The translations under genes were made by a program, and so were the position numbers. Positions 31,684 to 43,600 of a stretch of DNA of 64,000 bases are shown piece by piece. Under the pieces are notes generated by a model that was given only the letters and a program-made list of their open reading frames with translations, did not search any database and had not been told where the DNA came from. Every line of letters begins with the position of its first letter. Within the stretch, counting starts at the first letter, position 1. The DNA comes from Schizochytrium sp. TIO01 (taxonomy: Eukaryota; Sar; Bigyra; Thraustochytrida; Thraustochytriidae): the NCBI GenBank assembly GCA_004764695.1, contig SMSO01000033.1, positions 511,001 to 575,000 on the forward strand, given 5' to 3'.

Positions 31684-34600
31684 TTAGGTTTCGAGAGATA
31701 GAACAAGCGCTGCTCCACGCATGGTCCAATGCGAAGGACGATGTTCCTTTGATGGTAGTGAAATGTACATAACAAATTGCCGGCGGTCTGCATAGTGATA
31801 AAGTGGCGCTTCATATGGCCCAAAAGGACCATACTCTGCTCCATTCCTCTTTGAAGCTACTTTGTTGGCTGCAGTTATATGTAGCACAGGTAAGCTCACA
31901 GAAAGTATCTTCGGAGCAGCCTCTTCGAGAGTCTGTTCAGGAACATTCCAACCAGCGCCCTCCAAAAGAAGTCCATGAATATAAGCACCTTCTTTTGGTG
32001 CCGTGCGCACATGACTGGCCTCAGTAAAGCTTGTCACTTGAGTGACAAATTCTACGTTATCCAATGTCCAGAAATCTTCTGCATGTGCCCGCGTAACCTC
32101 TTGCTTGACAGCAGTTAAAAATGCTTGTGGTCTTGCAAAACCTCCAATCCACATACACGCTGGAGCACCCTGCTCGAGCCAACCGATGAACTGTTCAACA
32201 CGATCTTGATACCCTGTAAGCCATCCATTTATGGTGGAGGCTCGCCAGCTTTGTCGTGCCCAACTTGATGGTACTTTTCCTAAGTAAATTGCATCATGGA
32301 TCTCTGATAATTCATCAGTCATGGACGCAAAGCCCTTCAACGCAGCGACTAACTCTCGGAGGGATGATGACACGAGAGACATGATAGCACGTATATGTGC
32401 AAGCTCTTGGGCAAGAACAACATTACGAGGAATGCTAAGCCCGCCCAGGCGCTCAATTTGTTCAAAGCTTGTAACCTCGGATGGGATCTTTGGCAGCTCT
32501 TCCAAAAGGTTTTCTGCCTTGCCTATCACCGCTGTCTCTGAAGTGACCTCTCCGCCTTCAGGGGGGGTCTTAGCAATGCTCTTTGGCTGCATAATCAATA
32601 TAGATTCCAAGAGTCCGCGGGATGATTGTGCAAGAGAACTCATCTGAGCGTTTGCATGAAGCCCAAGCAAGTCGGCAGGATCTTCACCCTCTGGAAATGA
32701 TGAAATCACAGTCATGTATTGCTCGAGCTCAGGATAGTCAGGCACATCATAAGCATAGATAGCACCACTGGACAAGCTTCGTACTTGACCTAAGCTAGCA
32801 CCTGGATTAAGCATAGTCTGCTGTAAGTAGAACTCTGTGAAAGCTCCCATAAGACGACGATCAACATCATCTGTCACAGAAGCCCCCATTTGCACCTCAG
32901 ATACCATAAATTGAATTGCTGGCCATGAGACCTCGGTGTTGCTGAATAGATGCCGCTCTATAAACGAAAGCGATGCTTGTAGATCTCCAACAGTAAACTG
33001 GTAAGGGATAGTCCAGCCAATTGGGCCGACACGGCGCCGCTCTTGAACTACAGCATGCATAAAGCATGTGATGTACAGCATTTTACGCCATACATCAGAC
33101 TCAACTCGCTCAATGCGCTCCTGATCTACAAGCTCAGCATAATAACGAGCCATCGAGGCTTTAACACCTGCTGGAGGCTCGTTTGTGACCTTTAGAGACC
33201 TTTGAAGCAAAGATGCAGGAAACTGCTCGTGTGGTTCTGTGGTAATAAATAAGCGAAACTTTGAGTTCACGGCGAGACGGTCTTCCGGATTGGTGCTATC
33301 TGTATTCGAAGCATTTGTTGAAAATGCCCCTCCTGCAACTGCTGCTCCAGAAACGGTGCTCCCAGAATTATGAGTCTCGGACGCTGTGCCATCTTCATCT
33401 TGTGCCTGGCCTACCATTGCGTTTTCTACCTTCTCGAGAATTCCGTTCAAAGCTTCCATGAACGGAAGATCAAGATGTCCATTCTGCAACAGAACCCAGT
33501 CTCCATGAGCAATTGCGGTACCTAAAGCCTTAAGTGCAACAGGCCCTTGACTTGCGCCCATTGAAACACATGTTAGACGCTGCTTACGGCGCTTACAGAA
33601 AGACTCCAGAGCTTCAGTAGGATCACCGCCCGTGCTGAGCAAATACATCACAGGGATGTGAGCATCTGTTTGTCTGAAAATACTATCCATTGTAACATTT
33701 GGATTCCGAATATAAGCTGGTCCCAAGAAGGGGTGAAGGTGTCCATGAGACTCAATCGTCTCACTCTTGGCAACAAAATTGCGTGCAGCCAAAGCGAAGC
33801 GATCTTCTCGCAGTGCGCGAACAAGAAGCAGCCTATAAAAGTCGCCAACCATATCTGCAGCAAGCTTACTCTCATAGTCCGGGATTTGAACTTGCTCAGG
33901 ATGATCACTTTCCCACCATCGGTGCCATAAAGACTCTTTCTCGACTAAATGAGTGGGCAATGAAGAGAAGAAAGGTACAGACTTTGCTAGTGCTAAGGCA
34001 TTAAAATAACCACTCTCTGGGAGCCACGCCATTGGCTTGGGAGGTACGCTTGACGTTTCAATGTCAGCTGATCCTCGTAAAAGTACGTCAAGCATCTCGT
34101 TTTGAATAACCCCGCGGTTTACCAAGCAGCGTAAGCAAACAATTAGCACAAATACAAGCTTGTCCTTTTTGAAGAGGCCCTGGCTTACGTACCGGAAAAC
34201 GGAAATCGTCAACATATGAATGATTGAAGAAACCCGTCGAACAATTGTGTTATGCCTCTCTGCAATATCCATTGCAAACTTGAATAACGTAATGAACTGC
34301 TCAAGCCCTGTTTGGTACATAGGGTTCAAAGAACTCATAGCCACAATACTAAAATATAATGCAGTACCACGTGCCGCAACAGCCCTGTACTGTTCACGTT
34401 TTTCGTAAATTGAAACACGCGTCTCTGCAGCTGTTTGGAGCTTCTCTTTGACTTCTGTTGCAGCCCTTTTTGTACCAGCCAAGACGGATACCAAAGCGTC
34501 ATCATCAAGAAGATTTCCACTACTCTCCGTAAGACGCTCCAAAAGTTCATCGTTCAACATGTGAAGTCTGCGTGTGTTATTCGTGACTGATGACAATACC

Positions 34601-37600
34601 TCTGAAAGCTGTTCCTCCAGAGCACGTTGTTCTTTTTGGATAACTTGTCCTAACAATTGATCTTCGAGCCCTTCCATGGTTACTGTAAAATCAATTACAG
34701 TAGTTTTCGCTTGAAGTTCAGGCGCAAAGCTACCACGCGCAAGATTTGTAATCAAAAATAATGAAAACCCTGCGTCATAATCTACTGGTTTGTCTGATAT
34801 AACAATATAATTCGCTCGTGCACGTGAGATGATCAATTTGTCTAGAACAGGATCTAGTATTGGATCTACATCTTCCTGCACGTCTGTGACAACAAGACTG
34901 TATCCCTTCGACAAACAAAACTCTAACTGCTCACGGAATCGTGGATGTTGCATGGTTGTTGTACCGAAAGATGGCAGGCGTGAAGCTTCGCGCTTACGAA
35001 TCCATTGTAAAGCTTGACCCTGAGGGTCAATGAGCAGGGGATACCTCATGCTTTGTGTTACCAAAACTCCATTCTCTGTAGAAAGAGCGTCCATGGGTAA
35101 ACCCTGAGAACCAAAGTCAGCTATTGTGACAGGATCTGTGAGAAAGGCTAACAAATCAAACCTGTTGGCGTTTGAGTCTATTGTCACAGGAACCTTGCGC
35201 TTGAGGAGATCAGGCACGAAACACTGCTGCGTAAGTGTGACACGAAATTCCTGATTGAAAGCACCACAATAGGATAGAAACGCACTTGCTACAGCACAAT
35301 CACCCACAAGTCGTTTCTTTGACTCTGCGAAAGCTTGAGCATCCTGACCCCAGCGCTCACGCTCATCCTTGAGTCCTTCTATTAGTGCAGTAGCTTTATC
35401 CATTCGTGCGCGACTCCGTCGAGTGCCATCTTCGATTTCCTGTTTCTCTGCCATTTGTGCCTGAAAACGCTCTTGAAGTTCTTCTAGTTTATTCTTGCAA
35501 CCCTGCAACTTTTTTTCTGCATCTGCAAGTTCTCCAAGAGCAGCCTCCAGCTTTGCCTCTGCAAGGCCAAGCTTTTCGAGTTTCGGTTTAACAACCTTTG
35601 ATGCGCTATGATATTTGACCATTGCAATGACCCACGCGCAGAGGCCTTCACACGCCTTACTTGCGTTGCGCGCAACCACAGGAGAGAAGCCATCGAGCTC
35701 GAGATAAGGCATTAGCAACTCAATAGTCTCGTCATTGATATTATCTTTCTCCTCCGCTGAGAACCGAAACAGACTCTTCAGGAAACTAGAATCTGCAAGC
35801 ATAGTTTTTTGACAAAGAGTATAAGAGTCTTGTACGAAACGAATCTCTTTTTTGTCTTTTCCAATACCAATATTGACCTTACCCAATGTCACAGGCTTGA
35901 GCTTGAACATGCGAAGAATCATAACTCCATCAAAGGTCAGCTTGATAATGTCTCCCGGCTTGGGAAGCTTTTTAAGTTCGTTCAAATCACCAGGTTTAAT
36001 GGAGTTCACAGCCTGCTCAGCTTCATCAAGAAATGGCTGGGCTGCTTTTAAGTCCTCTTCAGCAGCATTCTTTTCTTCAGTGATCAAAGCAGCTTCCGCC
36101 TCGCAGGCGAGTTTGATTCTGCTCACAGAATCTGCTTCTTTTTTAGCCTGTAAAGAAGACTGTTCCAATGAACTAATCATATTATTGCAGGCTTGTTCTG
36201 CTGCACGAAGTTTAACTTCCTCTTGAGCTAGCACAACCTTGAGTTGCTCAACATCGCTTGCTCCAGTAGCTAATTTCTGTAAGCCTATCTCCATACGCTT
36301 CTCCTTATGGATTAGTTCGTCAAGTCGAAGCGAGTACATACCTTTGAATTGATCTAAATAAGACAAAAAGGATTTTGGTGTCATATGAATGCTGGCACAA
36401 AGTTGATCATTATAGCGACGAGCTTGCTGTTCCGCAAGCGAATGAATTGCACCTGTATGCGCAATTAAAGAAGCACGAACAGCATCGCTACAAGTCATTT
36501 CGAACTCTAGGAGATGTTGTTCAGCTACGGCTTGTAATGCTTCCATGGGCCACGGAAGGAACCAATCAATGTACGACTCTGTGAAGATAGAAGGGAACTG
36601 ACGTGCTCTTTCGTTGTATCGTGGATGAACAGGAGACATACACAGGATTAAGTGTAGATTATTCCGAATCGAATCCACAAAGAACCTTGTGAGGTTTTCT
36701 GGAGTATCAACAAAGCCTGGTTGTTCTTTCACAGCGATAGCCCGAGCATCAGAAGCCATAACCGCGAGTTCATCTTTGGGGAATAGAGAAACAATTTCAC
36801 CACTCGCGAGGAATGAGTTAAATATCTCAAGAAAAGACTCTTCGCGAATCTCAGATTCTGTCACGAGAAAAACCACAGATTTTCGCTCTTTGCCTATAAC
36901 ACGGTACAAGGTGCGCATGTCTTCCATAAGAGCGTTGCGATTATAGGCTTTGCTGAGTCTGATTTGAAACAGATCGTGCTGAGCAATGTAGGTAGCAAGT
37001 TTTGCAATGCTTTGTTTGCCAGAACCACCAACGCCTACCAACAACAAATTTCCACGGGGCAGGCCAAGAACTCGCACCGCCCGAAGTAAATGAGCAAGAG
37101 CATCACGAAACAAAACAAGGTTCATTGCCTTCTCTGGGTTTTCCTCATTGTGAATCTCGAGAAATTCAGATACCCGCTCGAGTACAGCATTCATCGAGCT
37201 TGCAGGCTCATAAATCTGGGGCGCAGGCGCAATAATAACTCCATCTTCATCATATTCAGGATCGCGTAGGAAATTGACGAACTGAACAAGCTCTTTTTCT
37301 TTTGACGCAGCGGACGAAGATGAGGATTTGCTAGGGGTGTCACCATCTTTTTTACTTGACTTTTTCCCACCAGAAGATGAAGCTGATGACGAAGAAGAGG
37401 CTGTATTGCTAACTCCTGATGGCGGGGGTGCTGCTGCGGCTGGTGAGTAATAACATTGTGATGCTGTATCTTTACCCAGCTCTTTCAAGGTCACTTCATC
37501 CGCAATGCCACGCATCTTCACCTTATCTGCATCACAGGTGAGTTTATCGGCAAACACTCGCTCTACCTCATGCCGCCAGGCTTTGTAAATTGTTTTTTCT

Positions 37601-40600
37601 CCGCACTCAATGTAAACTTGGAAAGGAACGCGAAAAACTCCTTGAAAGACGCGACTAAGATCACGAAGCGTAAAGAAATAGTGAGACTTCGAAGGTGTCG
37701 GCAAGAGAACAGCCCTGATTTTACTCCACACGTTGATGGATGCGGGAACAAGTTTATTCGCCATGTTAGTTAGTTTTGTAAGTACTGAGGGATCGATCTC
37801 GCTCGATACTGTTGATGCACAAGCGAAATACCGCTTCACCATGGTTGAATAGATCTCAGTCAGGCTATTTTGATCAGGTAGAGGAACATTCAAAACGAAA
37901 AAGTGTCGCAAAAGACGTGCTGGAACACCCAATTTGGTGACTGAATCGTCCACTTCTGGTGAAGAGGTATCGTCCGACGAAGAAGAGCTAGAGTCTCTCA
38001 TTGAGTGTACTCTTGTCATTGCAGCCATGAATTGAACGTCTTCAATTGTCTTGAAATCACCACGTTTGTCCTTATCAAGAAATGCAAGACTATGAGTCTC
38101 AATTAACTGCCTAGCAAGTTCAAGCGTAGGTTGATCGCCCCACTCGTTGGCCATCGGAAGAGAGAGATCATCAAGAAAGATTGTCATATGCTGACCGTTG
38201 CTTGGACCATATGTCTTTCCACCTCGTTTATCTACCTCACCCTCCACAGCTTCCTGCAGCATACGAGGTGTTGATGAATAGCTAAGTTTGACTGTTTTGA
38301 AAAGCATCGAATCATCTGCTCTCTGAAGAGAGTCTGCAAACATTCGGGCAAGCGTCGATTTTCCAGTTCCTGCTTCTCCAACTAACAATAGTGGCTTTTT
38401 GCGTGCCTCCATTTGACCTAGAACGTAGAGAGATCGAACAGTTTCGGAAGTAGGAATTTGTAACTGAGCAAACCCATTCCGAAAGCGTGACACATGATCT
38501 TTTGGTCCGGACGGATTCCATTGAGGCAGATCCCAAGATGTCCAGTTCGTTTCTGGGAAAGCCAAGCGATAATTAAAGCATGTATCATCTGGATTTGCTT
38601 GATTTGGTAGGACCTCGGAAGAATCAATTGATCGTAAAAGCTTATCAAACTTTCGACGATCCGCTGATTCAATGAGAGCACCAAAAGTCCAAATAAACGC
38701 AAATATAAAAATGCGCTCAAGTTCTTGTTCTGCATCACTAGGTGAATCCGAAAGCTTTGCCTCTGCAATGAAACCTTCCATCAGCTCAAAGGTAGATGTT
38801 ATGAGGGAAGCTCTAGGCCTTGGCAATGCTTTTGGAAACAGCCGAATAAATCCTTGAAAAAAGTCGCAAGTTTGAATCCAACGACCAAAAAGATCACGTA
38901 GGATTGGTCTGTATGCTTCTTGTTGCTTTGATATCCAGCTCTCTAGTACGGGCTGCCAATCTAGATCAGTTTCACTAACAAAAATAATACCTGCTCTTGA
39001 TACAGTTGCTGGTGAAGCATTATCAAGACTCTCTGTTTCAAAGAAAAGCTTCACATTGTCAGACATGGAAATTCGCTCTCCATTTGCAAGAGTTAGAATT
39101 TTGTTATCATCTAGCACAGTGTTCAGGTTTTCTACCCAAAGAGCATCAACAGGACCATCACATATGAGCCAGGTGCGATCCCGACGAGTGCGATCATTGT
39201 GCTTCGCCCAAAGCGTTGCAAACACACCATCGACCCATTCTTGGCTTATAGGATCACATTCGCCAAACATCTCTTGTGCTCGAATGGCTTTGGGGTTCAT
39301 ACGCACAAGCTTTGTTGGCACTGCGTTGACTCTTGTCAACGTCTCTGCAAGAGTTTCCATACAGGCAGACTTGCCAGAGGCTGCTGGGCCTAAAACAATA
39401 ATCCCATGACGGACAAGTACAGTTTCGTGAACTTGGTGGACTTTCCGTACCCAAGAAGGATGCGGTTGCAAGTCATTTTCCGCAAGAACCTGAGTAAGAG
39501 TATTGTCAAGATCTTGGGAGCTCTCTTGGCGACCAATTTCAGCAACTTTTGTATGCATAAGACCAGGAAATAAGTCTTCAATTAGCGACAGAAACAATGG
39601 AACATCTGGGGCAACTAGCTTACTGAGGTTCATATCTCGCAAGGCTAGCATAAGTAGGGTGTGCTCATCTTTGTCTTGGTGATCACGCTTTGTCTTTCCT
39701 GCAGTGCGAAGGACACTCAATATATTCCGAAGGCCAAAGTCATAGTGCTGCTGGGCGCTAAGTTGCTCCTCGCAGCAACGGTAAAGTGTATTGAACTTTT
39801 TGGCTAGCTCAGTAAACTTGGTATACCCTACACTACATAACTTGACTCGAATAATAATCTCTCGATCCGGAACCATCATAGCAACGCTTCGGAAAAGAGC
39901 TTTAAGGTTTTCAGGAAGCTCTTGTCTACCCGCGTAACCAGGATTCATGGTAATAAATGTTCCAACAGAGTGCTTAATACTGATCGAATCTGCATCACCT
40001 GGGAATGTGAGGGTTGCGCTCTGCATGCGTTTTGCGTTGGTGATTGCTAGGACTTGCTGCGCAACAACAGAGAGAACTGGCAATTCGATACGGTTAAACT
40101 CATCAAAACAGCCCCAAATACCAGCACGACACAAACCCTTAAAGATTTTCGCCAAATCAGTATGACGCTGCTGGTCAGAACAATTAATCACCACTACATA
40201 AGTACCTAAAGAACGACCAAGATCCTTGACTGTCTCTGTCTTTCCTGTTCCTGCTGGACCAGCTGGAGCTCCACCAAGATTCATCCCCAAGGCTTGTGTT
40301 AAGCTTATGTAACACCTATCAGTGAGCGGTGTAATGACCAAGCGCTCTTTGCAGCCTAGGTATTCATAAGAGTAGTCAAAGTCCATGTCACAAACAGAGA
40401 CCGTGCACGCTCCGGCTCCGCCAATTCCATCGGTTCCCGAATTCGTCCAATAGAAACGCGCCTGCTTCATCCAGTCAAAATCATTAGGCGATGAAATCCG
40501 ACGGTCTTTGAACATGCGGAAGATATCAGCTGTTACGTCTCGCTGATGAACCTGAATAGTTACAAGAGTTTCAATCTTTTTACGATTCATTGCAGAGCCT

Positions 40601-43600
40601 AAATCCGTCAAACACATTGAAGAAAGTTTGGTTAAAATCGCCAATTGTAGTTTGTTTGTTTCACTCATGATATTTTTATTTGTTCGGCAGTTGACCAAAG
40701 CATTGGTCATTTGCGCAGTCCAATTGAATTGAAGACCAAGAAGCGAGAATTGTGCACTGAATCGATTGATAAACTCCACAAGATCTGCATCCAAGCACTC
40801 AATAGCTGCGGCACGGCAAGTATCTTTCATTGTGTTTCTCATTTCTTGCTCGAGCGCAAGAAGCCACTCCTCGATATGCCCTGTAGCTTGGACGGGGGAA
40901 CTTAACTTGACAACTTCTTCGTCAACACCAACGATGTTCTTCAGCTCTGTGATAGATCGATTATTGTCTGGGCTGTGAGTAACTTGACTAATCGCATCAA
41001 AAATTTTCTCATAAAATGGTTGTACTGCATCAACATCTGAACCTTGAGATAGAATTTGCAAAAGCACAGGGTTAGAAACAAAGTAGAATCGAGGGAATCG
41101 ACTACGCTTTTGTTCTAAGTAGCCTTCCAAACTCTTCTGACAGCGTTCAAGCTCTGTATAAAGGTTCGGTAGAGTGTTTTTCAAGAGATCATTTGAACAG
41201 CTTTGCAGAACGTTCCCAAAAGAGTCCTGCGCTCGATCCATCACACGGTGAAAGTCCTTATCTATTTTTGCAAATTTCTTTGCATCTTGAGGCATCTGTC
41301 TGGCAATATCTCCGCCCATGAAAACGCTCTCCAATGACATCCATAAGGTTTGCACTTTGACCCAGAGTTCTAGAGTTTCACCTGTTTCTGAGAGTTGAGC
41401 AAGAATACCAACGAGTTCTTCCCGAAAAGGAGTTACATACCTCATAGAGAGCATGCTCTGACAGGAAAGCTGAGACTCCTCTAAATCTTCGATAACCTGA
41501 CCAAACCCCTTGAGAACAACACAATCCCGCTGTCTCCATTTTGTAAATTGGAAATGCTCTGCTGCCCATTGTTCTTTAATTTGTACAATTTTCTCCTCAA
41601 TTTCAAGTTCCTTGTCTGCAGCATGGCAAACTTCTTCAATCGATTCACGATTATTCAACATCGTCGGGTGCCATAGCTCCTTAAGACGCCCCGTCTCTAT
41701 GTTAAACTGTTTTCCGGTTAACTTGGTTACCTGAGCCCAGTGTCGAATTTTGATAGATGGCTTAGAAAGCTCTACAAGAAGAGGCAAAACGTTCTGAAAA
41801 TCAGACAAATCATGCCTCAAATCTTTGTACGCATCCCAGTCTCGAAGTTTGGCAGGTAGTTTTTTGCAACGCTGCTCAAACTCTGTCACCCGGCTCGCCA
41901 TATCTCCCACACTTTTTACACAATTTGTCCACAACTGATTGCGATACTTATCCATTGTGTCAACCACATCAATGTACAAGCTGTAGAGCTGGTCTAGGAG
42001 TGCAAGTTCCTTCTTGGTCTTTACAAGATCAGGATATTCTGTTTGTTTGAGTGCAAAAAGATTTTCCCCAGCTGAAAGAATCTCTTGCTTTCGTGCATGC
42101 ACCTCAAACTCAGACTTGAAACGCCGTAGACGCTCCACAGCTTCTTTAGGTTTCAGCCCAGCCACCATTGGACCCTCTGCTAAGTAAGACGAACGAAATG
42201 AAGCAACTTCCAGGGCGAAAGACTTCACATCTCGAGTCAATTGGATCTTGAACTTTCCTTGAATTCCTGCGAGCTGATCTGTGATCTCTTCCGCGAAGTC
42301 ACCCAGCTTGCGCCACGAGCTGCGAATGATGCTTTTTTTGTCCATTTCTTCCTTACCAACAACCCCGGATGGCAAGTAGTGGTCAAGCATGTCGTACATG
42401 TCAAGAATTGGTGTAATTTCTTGTTCAATAGTGGATTCTCGCTCACGAACCTCCTTGAGAACATTCATAACGTACCGCAATGACTCCAGTGAATTTACCT
42501 CACGGCCTACACGTTGTTGGGTTAAACGAATGTATTCAAGGAGTTTCTCCATAGCCTCACTAGCCTGCTGATGCACCTTATCAGAGTACTGGACTTTCCA
42601 TTGCGAAGCCTCTGATTGTAGTTGCAACTTTAGGTTATTTGTGTTCAATGACAAAGCACCAATATTATGAACTCCAGCAATTTGGCGTATTTGGTTTTCG
42701 ATAGAGACAAAGCGACTCAACTCGGCCTCAAAATCTTCAATACTGGGATTTCGATCAATGAACTTTTTATACATGTACTCCATATCATCTTTCCAAAGCC
42801 AATCATAAACAGTGAATTGCGAGAGGTAGTCACTCACGTGGTTTTTGGTCCCCAACAAAGCACCCGTAAGGAGCAAAACCGAGCGCACGATCTGAACATC
42901 CTTTCCAATACGCTCAAAAAAGGAAACACGCTGAATCTCGTTTCCGCTGTCATCTATAATATTGTGACTTGAAAACCCAAGGTCTAGCTGGACACCCTGT
43001 CCCCAATCCCACACTGATTTTGAGCACCACAGGATAGACTGTGCACTTTTATTGATACAATTCTGGACTTCATCAAGTGAGGGAACCAAGCGAACTGACG
43101 GCACGCTTAGCTGCACGTCAACCTCAAAAAAGGGTTTGACTAGATAAAGAAAGCCTGTAGAGCCCTTAGCACAAACCCGTTTCTTGATCGCCGTGAGCGA
43201 GTTTTTTGTTGCTTGTAAAAGACCTTGGTACATCATGTTGTTGTAATGCTTGAGAATATACTCACAGTGCTCGAAGGTGACAGGAGACTCGCGTTCTTTG
43301 AAACTGCGCATTTCCTGGCCACTTGCAAAGTCACTTGCTACCATAGTTGGGGAAAGGGGACCAGCGAATGAATGCTCACCAAATTTGTAATTTCGCACAT
43401 GGGTAATCAAATCTTGTACTGCGGTCTCAATTTCGCGATTTTTCGCGTTGAGAAACCGAGTTTGTTGCTTAACAAAAGCTTCTTGCTTTTGAACAAATTC
43501 GTCCAGCGTCAGCAATCCATCTCCAGTAGGAAGGTCAACAAGGATAGTCTTCCCCACCTTTTTCAAATTCTTCTCGATACGATTTTCGATGATGTCATTC

